Source: Ryuthela nishihirai (Eukaryota; Arthropoda; Arachnida; Araneae; Heptathelidae). From it: a DNA stretch of 64,000 bases. The position numbers and the translations under genes are program-made. The notes below the pieces were generated by a model. It was not told where the DNA came from and searched no databases. It saw nothing but the letters and a program-made list of their open reading frames with translations. Where the stretch lies: NCBI GenBank assembly GCA_038380435.1, contig JAWZYU010000034.1, positions 42,408,901-42,472,900 on the forward strand, written 5' to 3'. This document shows positions 21,120 through 31,897 of this stretch, piece after piece; positions within the stretch are counted from its first letter, which is position 1; the number at the start of each line of letters is the position of its first letter.

Positions 21120-22015
21120 ATGCTGATCAAGTACAGATTAGACGAAATAATGAGACCGTCCCGATCTTTAATCAAATAAATTAAACGCCACATTATCAAA
21201 GGTCGTATCTGAGTCGACCGTGTCTTTATAGAATCGCACAAAATAATTCATCGCAGTGCTGTATCGCTCATTAAATCATATATGAAACCGAAATAGCAAT
21301 TAAAACACCTGCGCAGCGGGGCACAGAAATTCGCCCGACGATTACAAACTCGAAATCAACACAGAAACAATTTCAAACGTCGTAAAGCTATCGAACAAAC
21401 ACATTTAGTTTATCCATCGAAAACTGAATCTACTCTACCCCGTCGAGAATGTGGAAAACAAAATTAGGAACAGATTAATTTCATTCGACGATGCCTGTAA
21501 GAATAAAGTTTGCCCTAGGAGCCGATTATGTATTAATTAGTTGAATATTTGAAACGCAATTGATTTTTAATAATAAAATTTTAATTAGCAGTCTGAATCG
21601 TTGCTGACGTTATTAGAAGCTTTCGTATAGTCTCTGCGTTTTAACCTAGATGTGGAGGAAGGATTTGACACGAGTTTCGGAGGCAATGTATTGATGATAA
21701 ATTGTGTAAACTGCAGAGATCATTCGGATGATTTTAAAACTCTGTTTTAAAGGGATAAAAATGTACAATATCCCAGAGGCAAATATACGAAGCTTGATGG
21801 CTTAATACCGATCAAAAACGATGCGCTTAGAAGTATTGTAATTACTGGAAAGTGGAACTAAGTGGACAAGAAACTGAATTATTATTATCAATCAATGAAT
21901 AATTAACAACAATAAAAACTTCGAAACATTTTCAGTATTTTATTGGCGATCATATATGGATAGCGGTTGTCATTTTAAAGCGTCAGATTCATAATATCTT
22001 GTTCCCAAGAGGGCT
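21120..22015. other. AT-rich spacer, nothing recognised
   Basis: No repeat, RNA or coding frame of note. Confidence 0.5.
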
Positions 22016-22833
22016 GGGTTGGGTTGTTTAACCTCTGAGCGGCACTTTTTTGCACACAATGGGCTAAATGACCAGGTCACAAGGACCCCGAATGCTCAGA
22101 GAAGATTGGGGGAGGGGATCCACTGGAACAGCTGTTGGGAGACAGATGGTAGCCTCCCGTCAAGGCCATCCCGCGTGTTGTTTAACGTTGGGATTGTTTT
22201 ACTCTGAGCGGCACTTTTTTCCACACAATGGGCTAAATGGCCAGGTCACATAGACCCCGAAGGCTCAGAGAATGTTGGTGGAGGGGACCCACTGAAACAG
22301 CGGTTGGGAGACAGATGTTAGCCTCCCGTCAAGGCCATCCAGCGTGTTCTTTAACGTTGGGTTTGTTTTACCTCTGAGCGGCATTTTTTTCCACACAATG
22401 GGCTAAATGGCCAGGTAACAAGGACTCCGAAGGCTCAGAGATGGTTGGGGGAGGGGACCCACTGGAACACTGGTTGGGAGACAGATGGTAGCCTCCCGTC
22501 AAGGCCATCCAGCGTGTTCTTTAACGTTGGGTGGTTTTACCTCTGAGCGGCACTATTTGCACACATTGGGCTAAATGGCCAGGTCACAAGGACCTCGAAG
22601 GCTCAGAGAATGTTGGTGGAGGGACCCACTGGAACAGCGGTTGGGAGACAGATGGTAGCCTCCCGTCAAGGCCATCCAGCGTGTTCTTTAACGTTGGGTT
22701 GTTTTACCTCTGAGCGGCAGTTTTTTGCACACAATGGGCTAAATGGCCAGGTCACAAGGACCCGAAGGCTCAGAGGTGGTTGGGGAAGGGGACCCACTGG
22801 AACAGCTGTTGGGAGACAGATGTTAGACTCGCT
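22016..22833 (-). repeat. SINE tail array without body or head, about 5 units
   Basis: Units begin near 22020, 22188, 22357, 22525 and 22694. The last ends inside the unit at GGGAGACAGATGTTAGACTC. It is a tail-only fragment, through 5' truncation or unequal exchange. Confidence 0.85.
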
Positions 22834-23095
22834 AGGAACTGTAAATAATGAGTCTGGTGCACTATTGACATTGAATGGAACAATCTAAAGCAAGAAGCAT
22901 ACTTTTACATAAAATTCATTTGTTTCAAAAAGTTCCCACTCATGAACCCATTAATATAAATTTAAAGTATAAATTGAAATTATAAAGTTATTTATTAAAC
23001 TAAAACGATACGAAAACAGCAAAGAAATATGTGTACTCCCCTTTCGTCTAAACTCGTAGTGGAGTAGTTGAACAATATTTACAAAATTGATGACA
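22834..23095. other. AT-rich spacer
   Basis: Nothing recognised. Confidence 0.4.
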
Positions 23096-23300
23096 TTGAC
23101 AGGAGGCTACCAACTGTATCCTAACAACTGTACAATTGTCCAGTGGGTTCCCTTCCCCAACCTTCTTTGAGCCATCGAGGTCCTTGTAACCTCGTCATTT
23201 AGCCTACCACATAAAAGTGTCCCCCTCAGAGGAAAAACCATCCATCTTTTCCCTCGGTCATATCTGAATCATAAGGGTCCTTGTGACTTGGTCCATTGTG
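23096..23300 (+). mobile_element. Old SINE tail fragment
   Basis: GACATTGACAGGAGGCTACC starts a diverged 76-bp module. Two diverged 93-bp modules follow, with CTTTGAGCCATCGAGGTCC and GGGTCCTTGTGACTTGG. Confidence 0.65.
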
Positions 23301-23462
23301 TGCAAACAAAAAATCAGGAGAGTAGTAAAACAGCAAAATTAAACAATCAACAGGACATATAGTCATGTAAACTAAGAGACGAAACGAAACGCTTTAATTA
23401 GAGCAGTTCCGACTTGACCAGACTCATTTATTCGTGAATCATTACACTTTCATTTTGAAATA
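23290..23462 (+). repeat. Direct repeat flanking the 94-bp array, left copy
   Basis: From CCATTGTGTGCAAAC through TAGTAAAACAGC, ACTAAGAGACGAA and CATTTATTCGTGA to TTACACTTTCAT, it matches 25966-26140 with scattered differences. It brackets the array. Confidence 0.85.
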
Positions 23463-25985
23463 AATTCAAAATCTATCCCCCAACCAAATCTAACCATCTC
23501 TGAATCTTCGGTGTCTCTATTACGTGGTCGATTTTGTGCAAAAAAAAAGTTTTCTCTGAAGTAAAACAATCCAACCCTCTCCCCTAACCTTCTCCGAATC
23601 TTTGAGGTTTTTGTGACCTGTCCCATTTTGTGCAAAAAAAAATTTCTTCTCAGAAGTAAAACAATCCAACCCTTCCTCCAACTATCTTTGAATCTCCGGT
23701 CCTTGTGATCTGACACATTGTGTGCAAAAAAAAGCGCTGTTTAGAAGTAAAGCAATCCAACCCTCTCCCCTAACCTTCTCTGTATCTTTGAGGCCTTTGG
23801 GATCTGGCCCATTATGTGCAAAACGAAAAAAGTGCTTCAAAGAAGTAAAACAATCCAACCCTTCCTCCAACTTTCTTTGAATCTCCGGTCCTTGTGATCT
23901 GACCCATTGTGTGCAAAAAAGGTGCTGCTTAGAAGTAAAGCAATCCAATCCTCTCCCCTAACCTTTTCTGAATCTTTGATGTCTTTGTGATCTGGCCCAT
24001 TTTGGGCAAAAAGAAAAAAGTGCTTCAAAGAAGTAAAGCAATCCAACCCTTCCTCCAACTTTCTTTGAATCTCCGGTCCTTGTGATCTGACCCATTGTGT
24101 GCAAAAAAGGTGCTGCTTAGAAGTAAAGCAATCCAATCCTCTCTCCTAACCTTTTCTGAATCTTTGATGTCTTTGTGATCTGGCCCATTTTGGGCAAAAA
24201 GAAAAAAGTGCTTCAAAGAAGTAAAACAATCCAACCCTTCCTCCAATTTTCTTTGAATCTCCGGTCCTTGTGATCTGACCCATTGTGTGCAAAAAAGGTG
24301 CTGCTTAGAAGTAAAGCAATCCAATCCTCTCCCCTAACCTTTTCTGAATCTTTGATGTCTTTGTGATCTGGCCCATTTTGGGCAAAAAGAAAAAAGTGCT
24401 TCAAAGAAGTAAAACAATCCAACCCTTCCTCCAACTTTCTTTGAATCTCCGGTCCTTGTGATCTGACCCATTGTGTGCAAATAAAAGTGCTCCTTAGAAG
24501 TAAAGCAATCCAACCCTCTCCCCTAACCTTCTCTGAATCTTTCAGGTCTTTGGGATCTGGCCCATTATGTGCAAAACGAAAAAAGTGCTTCAAAGAAGTA
24601 AAACAATCCAACCCTTTCTCCAACTTTCTTTGAATCTCCGGTCCTTGTGATCTGACCCATTGTGTGCAAAAAGATGCTGCTTAGAAGTAAAGCAATCCAA
24701 TCGTCTCCCCTAACCTTTTCTGAATCTTTGATGTCTTTGTGATCTGGCCCATTTTGGGGAAAAAGAAAAAGTGCTTCAAAGAAGTAAAACAATCCAACCC
24801 TTCCTTCAACTTTCTTTGAATCTCCGGTCCTTGTGATCTGACCCATTGTGTGCAAAAAAGGTGCTGCTTAGAAGTAGAGCAATCCAATCCTCTCCCCTAA
24901 CCTTTTCTGAATCTTTGATGTCTTTGTGATCTGGCCCATTTTGGGCAAAAAAGAAAAAAGTTCTTTAAAGAAGTGAAACAATCCAACCCTTCCTCCAACT
25001 TTCTTTGAATCTCCGGTCCTTGTGATCTGACCCATTGTGCGCAAAAAAGGTGCTGCTTAGAAGTAAAGCAATCCAACCTCTCCCCTACCCTTTTCTGAAT
25101 CTTTGATGTCTTTGTGATCTGGCCCATTTTGGGCAAAAAAGAAAAAAGTGCTTCAAAGAAGTGAAACAATCCAACCCTTCCTCCAACTTTCTTTGAATCT
25201 CCGGTCCTTGTGATCTGACCCATTGTGTGCAAAAAAAGTGCTGCTTAGAAGTAAAGTAATCCAACCCTCTCCCCTAACCTTCTCTGAATCTTTGACGTCT
25301 TTGTGACCTTTCCCATTTTGTGCAAAAAAAAAATTTCTTCTCAGAAGTAAAACAATCCAACCCTTCCTCCAACCTTCTCTGAATCTCCGGTCCTCGTGAT
25401 CTGACACATTATGTGCAAAAAAAGTGCTGCTTAGAAGTAAAGCAATCCAACCCTCTCCCTTAACCTTCTCTGAATCTTTGAAGTCTTTGTGACCTGGCCC
25501 ATTTTGTGCAAAAAAAAAATTCTTCTCATAGGTAAAACAATCCAACCCTTCCTCCAACTTTCTTTGAATATCCGGTCCCCGTGATCTGACACATTGTGTG
25601 CAAAAAAAAGTGCTGCTTAGAAGTAAAGCAATTCAACCCTCTCCCCTAACCTTCTCTGAATCTTTGATGTCTTTGTGACCTGGCCCATTTTGTGCAAAAA
25701 AAAATTTCTTCTCAGAAGTAAAACAATCCAACCCTTCCTCCAACCTTCTTTGAATCTCCGGTCCTCGTGATCTGACCCATTGTGTGCAAAAAAAAAGTGC
25801 TGCTTAGAAGTAAAGCAATCCAACCCTCTCCCCTAACCTTCTCTGTATCTTTGAGGCCTTTGGGATCTGGCCCATTATGTGCAAAACGAAAAAAGTGCTT
25901 CAAAGAAGTAAAACAATCCAACCCTTCCTCCAACTTTCTTTGAATCTCCGGTCCTTGTGATCTGACCCATTGTGTGCAAAAAAAG
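23463..25985 (+). repeat. 94-bp / 188-bp tandem array derived from the SINE distal module
   Basis: There are about 26-27 monomers of roughly 94 bp. Each is homologous to the SINE's last 93 bp (CCTAACCTTCTCTGAATC...GTGACCTGGCCCATTTTGTGCAAAAAA...AGTAAAACAATCC). Two monomer types alternate strictly through much of the array, giving a 188-bp dimer. Type A has TTTGAATCTCCGGTCC, GATCTGACCCATTGTG and GCTGCTTAGAAG. Type B has TCTGAATCTTTGATGTC, GGCCCATTTTGGGCAAAAAG and GCTTCAAAGAAG. The 76-bp SINE module is absent. Confidence 0.92.
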
Positions 25986-26145
25986 TCAGGATAGTAGTAA
26001 AACAGCACAATCCAAAAATAAATAATCAAAACGACATATGTGTAGTCATAAAAACTAAGAGACGAATGAAACAATTTTAATTAGAGCAGCTCTGAATAGA
26101 CCAAAATCATTTATTCGTGATGCATTACACTTTCATCTGGAAATC
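25966..26145 (+). repeat. Direct repeat flanking the 94-bp array, right copy
   Basis: Partner of 23290-23462. Confidence 0.85.
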
Positions 26146-27260
26146 ATTGTGCTAGACTAACAACATTGTAAAATCCCAACGTACACAATAACATCCATTT
26201 TCTAAATGGGAACGTATATTTCCTGCTTTATTATCATTATTGCGAAGAAGAATTACTCCTGGTTTTAGTATCCGTAATATCATTCTCCTCTCCAACAACC
26301 CCCCACGAACAAGGATTCTAATAACATCTAAACTATTCTCGACTATAAAATCCAAAAATTGCATTATGTAGAGTGCCTTGTCCCTGGAGAACACATATCG
26401 CGTTATGAGACGAATTCCAAACATCGGTTTGCACTGCAGCACTGGCAAAATGATTCCACATTTCACAATTTCCACAGCCATGTTAATATAAGTGCGTATA
26501 TTTAATACAGAATATTCCAACTACTTGTTTTTCGGTTATAGCTATCAGAAACGTTGGAGTTTCATTTGATAGCAACGCCGTCTAGCAACGTGATTAAAGT
26601 AATGACAAATGTTTCGCTAATTGAGCGTAATTTGGTGCATTAAGAAGTCTCTTCTAATTGCTCTAAGCCTGGAGCCCAAATGAGTTCTGCAGATAATTAT
26701 CAGTAGGAATGGCAAATTGTCGTTAGCGTTATCAGAGCAGGCTGCTAGCAAAATGGACACACTTATCTAGGAAAACGTGGATGAGTTGAAGTGAAGCATG
26801 ACTACAAGAAGCAAAACCACATTTACATCAATTTACCGTTTAATATTTCTTACTTGGCTAAAATAACCACATATTCGGAGTTAAATTACGGAAATACATT
26901 ACCAAATGCTCTTTTTAGTGGATGTTAGAAAGTAATGCAGGCGAAATTTGAGAGCAGTACTTTCAACAAATATTAAATATAGTAAATTAATTTGCTGTCT
27001 GTAGATTAATGTAAAAATTGTCTATGTTACTCTTTTTTTCATGTTGTAATCCTTTTAGTGTTTTTTAAAGCGACTAGAACATCGTGATTTAAAGACATTT
27101 TTTTTAATAAAAAAAAGCAAAGATAAAATAAAGTTAATTGGGGTTTTTTTATGTGACTTCTGAATAAAATGTTTGTTTGAAACATTTTAAATTCAAATTT
27201 TTGGTTCTCGAAGTATCCGACTTTAGTAGATTTATTTTGATGTTATCTGTACTATACGGG
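26146..27260. other. Single-copy AT-rich spacer
   Basis: It has no repeat family I recognise, apart from the unassigned frame at 26152-26520. Confidence 0.4.
26152..26520 (-). CDS. Unassigned 122-residue reading frame
   Basis: This is the longest frame in the window that lies in non-repetitive DNA. It is hydrophobic and basic, with LITRYVFSRDKALYIMQFLDFIV and then RILVRGGLLERRMILRIL. I recognise no domain, and it has no clear signal peptide or splice context. It could be an exon fragment of an unknown protein or chance. Confidence 0.15.
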   Translation of the reverse strand: MEYSVLNIRTYINMAVEIVKCGIILPVLQCKPMFGIRLITRYVFSRDKALYIMQFLDFIVENSLDVIRILVRGGLLERRMILRILKPGVILLRNNDNKAGNIRSHLENGCYCVRWDFTMLLV

Positions 27261-27432
27261 GTACAGTCGCTCAAAAAAAAAATATCCGAACACTGTGGTT
27301 GATTATAGAATTCAGAAAAAATATCTGGCAATGTTTTTTTTTTTAGAAATTAGTGATCTGGCTACCTTCGTGTCACGTGATTACAGAATTCAGGAAAAAT
27401 ATCTGGAGCGTCTACAGTTGCGGTACACGCTT

Positions 27433-27505
27433 CAGTTACCGTTCACAGCAAACTGGAGCGTGTGCAGTTACTGCACACGCTCCAGTTTGCTGTGAACGGT
27501 AACTG
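27433..27505. repeat. 73-bp palindrome: perfect 36-bp arms, 1-nt spacer
   Basis: The left arm (27433-27468) starts CAGTTACCGTTCACAGC. The right arm (27470-27505) is its exact reverse complement. Such a structure can extrude as a cruciform or hairpin. Confidence 0.95.
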
Positions 27506-28254
27506 CACACGCTCAATATTTCCGTGAGTGAGCTCACACGATCCAATGTGCTGTGAACATTAACCGCAACCGCTCCAGTTTGCTGTGTACGGTAACTGCA
27601 CACGCTCAATATTTCCGTGAGTGAGCCCACACGATCCAGGTCTTTGTGAGCTCACACGATCCAGGTCTTTGTGAGCTCACACGATCCAGGTCTTTGTGAG
27701 CTCACACGATCCAATGTGCTGTGAACATTAACCGCAACCTCTCCAGTTTGCTGTCAACGGTAACTGCACACGCTCAATATTTCCGTGAGTGAGCCCACAC
27801 GATCCAGGTCTTTGTGAGCTCACACGATCCAATGTGCTGTGAACATTAACCGCAACCGCTCCAGTTTGCTGTTAACGGTAACTGCACACGCTCAATATTT
27901 CCGTGAGTGAGCCCACACGATCCAGGTCTTTGTGAGCTCACACGATCCAATGTGCTGTGAACATTAACCGCAACCGCTCCAGTTTGCTGTGAACGGTAAC
28001 TGCACACGCTCAATATTTTCGTGAGTGAGCCCACACGATCCAGGTTTTTGTGAGCTCACACGATCCAATGTGCTGTGAACATTAACCGCAACCGCTCCAG
28101 TTTGCTGTGAACGGTAATTGCACACGTTCCATATTCATTGCGTTATATATTCATACGCAATATATATATTAAAAAATATCCGAACACTGTGATTGATTAC
28201 AGAATTCAGAAAAAATATCTGGCCATGTTTTTTTTTAGAAATTAGTGATCTGGC

Positions 28255-28282
28255 AACCTTCGTGTCACGTGACACGAAGGTT
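28255..28282. repeat. Perfect 28-bp palindrome centred on CACGTG
   Basis: AACCTTCGTGTCAC is followed directly by its reverse complement. A one-mismatch copy is at 11651-11678 and a half copy at about 27364. CACGTG is the classic bHLH E-box core, but there is no evidence of regulatory use. Confidence 0.95.
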
Positions 28283-28299
28283 CCATTCCCAAATGCACT

Positions 28300-28435
28300 T
28301 GCGTTGAAATTTATCTCCGCTAATACCGCCCTCCTCCCACCAGCACCACCATCCTACTCTGTCCTCAGTGAGAAAGGGGACACCTTTGAGCTTGAAAAGT
28401 CCCCCGTCCATCGAATGGGACCATCCCCCGATCTA
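28300..28435 (+). mobile_element. Old SINE body fragment
   Basis: GCGTTGAAATTTATCTCCGC, AAAGGGGACACCTTTGAGC and GTCCATCGAATGGGACC align with the family body. Head and tail are missing. Confidence 0.65.
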
Positions 28436-28653
28436 GCAAATATGAAACGACAGGTATAAGCAAGGGCTATCCTATTGCTATGTAACATTTTCTACTCAGT
28501 TTTAAGATTTTAAGAACGCTTCTTGAAAAGTAGATGAAATATGCACAAATATGATATTTTTGCATCCATTACCCTTTCTAACATTCTGAAAGGGGGAAGG
28601 GTCAAAAGGTCACAGAGGAGGACGATGAAACCCTCTTGTCCCTCCGACTAGAT
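28436..28653. other. Short spacer
   Basis: Nothing recognised. Confidence 0.4.
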
Positions 28654-28664
28654 CCGGTCCTAGA

Positions 28665-29055
28665 AGGGAGGGGTGGCTCAGTCGGTAGCATGGCAGGCTC
28701 ATAATCTGTAGTTCCCAGGTTCGAGTCCCAGCTGGGTCAGCGTTGAGATTTATCTCCGCAAAATTCCCCGCCCTGCCCACGTTCAGTAGGGGACACCGAA
28801 GGGCTTGTCCCAGGCCGCCGTCCGTCGGATGGGACGTTAAGCCGTGGCCCCGTGTACGAGAGAGCCATACCCTGTGCACGTTAAAGAACACGCTGGATGG
28901 CCTTGACGGGAGCTACCATCTGTCTCCCAACAGCTGTTCCAGTGGGTCCCCTCCCCTAACCTTCTCTGAGCTTTCGGAGTCCTTGTGACCTGGCCATTTA
29001 GCCCATTGTGGGCAAAAAAGTGCCACTCAGAGGTAAAACAACCCAACCCAACAAC
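28665..29055 (+). mobile_element. Complete single-unit SINE, 391 bp
   Basis: Flanks are CCGGTCCTAGA (28654-28664) and CCGGCCCTAGA (29056-29066), 10 of 11 identical. In this copy the anticodon-loop position reads CAT (GGCTCATAATC), where most copies read CGT. A tRNA-Met-like ancestor is therefore a possibility as well as tRNA-Thr. Confidence 0.92.
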
Positions 29056-29065
29056 CCGGCCCTAG

Positions 29066-29275
29066 ATGGGACGTTAAGCCGTGACCCCCTGTGCTATAGA
29101 ACCATACCCTGTGCACGTTAAAGAGCACGCTCGATGGCCATGACAGGAGGTTTCAATTTGCTCCTAAGAGCTGTTCCAGTGGGTACTCTTCCTCCAACCT
29201 TCTCTGAGCCCTTGGGGTCCTTGTAACTTGTCCATTTAGATCAGTGTGTGCGAAAAAGGGCTTCCCTGAGGTTGC
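29066..29275 (+). mobile_element. Older SINE fragment: body plus one tail unit
   Basis: GGGACGTTAAGCCGTGACC through GCACGTTAAAGAGCACGC and a diverged tail, ending near CCTGAGGTTGCG, where an opposite-strand SINE abuts it. Confidence 0.75.
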
Positions 29276-29422
29276 GTTGTTTTACCTCTTTTTTGTCAAC
29301 ACGTCACTTTTTTTTTTGTCAAAAACGTCACTTTTTTGAACGAAATGGGCAAAATGGCCAGGTCACAAGGACCCAGAGGACTTAGAAAATGTTGGGGGGA
29401 ACGGACCCACTGGAACAGCTTT
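29276..29422 (-). mobile_element. Older SINE (minus), tail part, split by a nested SINE
   Basis: It contains a small duplication in the tail (TTTTTTGTCAACACGTCAC / TTTTTTGTCAAAAACGTCAC) and continues after the nested copy at 29775. Confidence 0.78.
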
Positions 29423-29432
29423 GGGAGACAGA

Positions 29433-29764
29433 AGGTTGGGTTGTTTTACCTCTGAGCGGCACTTTTTTGCACACCATGGGCTAAATGGCCAGGTCACATG
29501 AACCCCGAAGGCTCAGAGAAGGTTGCTGCCATCCAGCGTGTTCTTTAACGTGCACAGGGTATGGCTCTCCCGCACATGGGGCCACGGCTTAACGTCCCAT
29601 CCGACGGACGGCGACCTTTCCAAGCCCATCGGTGTCCCCTACTGACCGTGGACAAGGCGGGGAATTTTGCGGAGATAAATTTCAACGCTGACCCAGCTGG
29701 GACTCGAACCCGGGAACTACAGATTACGAGCCTGGCACGCTACCGACTGAGCCACCCTCGCCCC
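29433..29764 (-). mobile_element. SINE (minus), nested, shortened tail unit
   Basis: It is flanked by exact GGGAGACAGA duplications (29423-29432 and 29765-29774) inside an older copy of the same family. The tail unit lacks about 50 bp between GAGAAGGTTG and CTGCCATCCAGCG. Head and body are intact. Confidence 0.9.
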
Positions 29765-29774
29765 GGGAGACAGA

Positions 29775-29948
29775 TGGTAGCCTCCCGTCAAGGCCATCCA
29801 GAGTGATCTTCAACGAACACAGGGTATGGCTCTCCCGCAAAAGGGGTCATGGCGCCATTTCTAAGCCCATCGGCGTGCCATACTGACCAAGGGCGGGGAG
29901 TTTTACGAAGATAAATCTCGACGCGTTCCAGGCTGGACACTAACCTGG
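29775..29948 (-). mobile_element. Older SINE (minus), remainder, 5'-truncated at the B box
   Basis: Body (CGAACACAGGGTATGGCTCTC...GAGTTTTACGAAGATAAATC) ending GACACTAACCTGGG. This is the same truncation point as the copies at 17831 and 58868. Confidence 0.78.
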
Positions 29949-30532
29949 GAAAATATATATATAAATATATACCTTAAGTAATATAATCCCATACAACTTA
30001 AGAAATTCATTTTATCATAGCGAAGAAAGATTAAGTTATCTAGGCATACTTTCTTTTCATAACTTTTAGAAATACAGCATCACTTCAAAATATTTTTTGA
30101 CAATCAATTTAAATCTAAAATCTCTCATAGGAAAAACACAAGGTTACAATCCAAAAATTATTTCCAACTTCCAAAAATATTAAACAATTACGGGAAATGT
30201 ACAAGGTCATATACAGTACCTTACGTGTTCAATCAATTGCCAAGGGAAAATTATTTTATTAAACAAATTTAAAGAAATCAAAAATAAGACTAAAAATTTC
30301 TTCTAGGCACTAAATTTAAAATAAAAATTTGAACCACCACAATGGAGCTTCCACTGAAATTCACATAATCCGATGACATTGTTTTAAACTATATCTTACG
30401 TATTTTCATATAACATTATTATTCTTCTCTCCTGCAGATAAACAGATGCTTTGAGGGTCATTTGTTTAAACTTTTGTATAACTAACATGAATACGAATAA
30501 AGATGATTATTATTATTATTAAAACTGCAGCT
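29949..30532. other. AT-rich spacer
   Basis: TA-rich start and a (TTA)n stretch near 30508. Nothing else recognised. Confidence 0.45.
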
Positions 30533-30546
30533 CCTAGCCCATTGTA

Positions 30547-31100
30547 GGGCGGGGGTGGCTCAGTCGGTAGAGCGCCAGGCTCGTAATCTATAGTTCCCAG
30601 GTTCGAGTCCCAGCTGGGTCAGCGTTGAGATTTATCTCAGCAAAATTCCCCGCTGTGCCCACGGTCTGTAGGGGACACCGATGGGCTTGGAAAGGCCGCT
30701 GTCCGTCGGATGGGACGTTAAGCCGTGGCCCCGTGTGCGGGAGAGCTACCCTGTGCACGTTAAAGAACACGCTGGATGGCCTTGACGGGAGGCTACCATC
30801 TGTCTCCCAACAGCTGTTCCAGTGGGTCCCCTCCCCCAACCTTCTCTGAGCCTTCGGGGTCTATGTGACCTGGTCATTTAGCCCACGGTGTGCAAAAAAG
30901 TGCCGCTCAGAGGTAAAACAACCCAACGTTAAAGAACACGCTGGATGGCCTTGACGGGAGGCTACCATCTGTCTCCCAACAGCTGTTCCAGTGGGTATCC
31001 TCCCCCAACCTTCTCTGAGCCTTCGGGGTCCATGTGACCTGGCCATTTAGCCCATGGTGTGCAAAAAAGTGCCGCTCAGAGGTAAAACAACCCAACACAA
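30547..31100 (+). mobile_element. Complete SINE with 2 tail units and perfect 14-bp target duplication
   Basis: CCTAGCCCATTGTA flanks both sides exactly (30533-30546, 31101-31114). The length of 554 bp equals the 385-bp form plus one 169-bp unit. Confidence 0.95.
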
Positions 31101-31114
31101 CCTAGCCCATTGTA

Positions 31115-31897
31115 TACAGAAAAGTTCAGTTCAAAGGTAAAGCAGCAGAATTCACCCATTAGTTCGAATTTTCACTGTTAGAAGAACCTAAAAGCAGAAA
31201 ATAAAACCAAAAACATCATTTCCTTTCAAAACCAGCATCTCATATTCGCCAGATCAACATATTCTTCTTCTAGTTCTATACATCACCACTATCTTCAATT
31301 TTTAAACTTTAAACTCCCTTTCCGAATCCCGCTTAACATACTTTGAACTTACAGTTAGTTATATCTACGATTTCGAAGTAGTCAGAAACGCATATTGAGA
31401 AGCATCCGCCTACGATATATGAGATCCACCACTTTCCAATCTATTCTTCGTGCGGCTTCTCGTATCGCCCTCGAAAACGTCCTGACATCTTATTAGATTT
31501 TTCAATAAAAGCTCCTTTTAAACAAATAAAAAAAGACCGGCGAAATTGATTGGTGCTTGTTTCTTATCTGTGGAAATGCTGCAAAAGGACTGAACGTAAT
31601 AATTCATGGCTTCGGAAAATGACTTCGAAGCGAAACTACAGGGGTTTGAAAAAATTGGTTTCTCCGTAACTGGGAAGATCGGCGATGAGAGGCTGCATCG
31701 AAATTCAAGGGAATTTTGCCGGAGATGCTGGAGTAATTCAGAAAAATCTTAGAAAAGAACGGATAAATTGATAAAGGAAATTCTCAAGATTTTAAACTGA
31801 TGAAGTAATTTGTTCATTGCTCTGTGAAGTAAACCTTAACAGAATCTCGTTAATCCGAATTCTGTTTTAACGACAGAGAGTATTAAGAGTTAGTCTA
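31115..31897. other. Single-copy spacer before the satellite
   Basis: No coding or repeat signal recognised. Confidence 0.45.

Larger units (their letters stand above)
27264..28282. mobile_element. Larger relative of the TA-flanked MITE, right end missing, with internal tandem repeats
   Basis: It starts TA|CAGTCGCTCAAAAA...ATATCCGAACACTG like 11573. The core carries about 5 copies of a roughly 120-bp module (CACACGCTCAATATTTCCG, CACACGATCCAGGTCTTTG, GTGCTGTGAACATTAACCGC, CCAGTTTGCTGTGAACGG). Near 27640-27705 a ~32-bp subunit (GAGCTCACACGATCCAGGTC) is itself triplicated. A second copy of the end segment (TATCCGAACACTGTG at about 28178) precedes the 28-bp palindrome at 28255-28282. No inverted right terminus is found before the SINE debris at 28300. 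Confidence 0.7.

Noticed and set aside
23450..26074. Minus-strand frames with repeated MDCFTSKQHLFC/HNGSDHKD motifs as a repeat protein
   Set aside because: They are translations of the 94/188-bp SINE-derived array, with frames changing between monomers and no independent start, domain or flanking gene.
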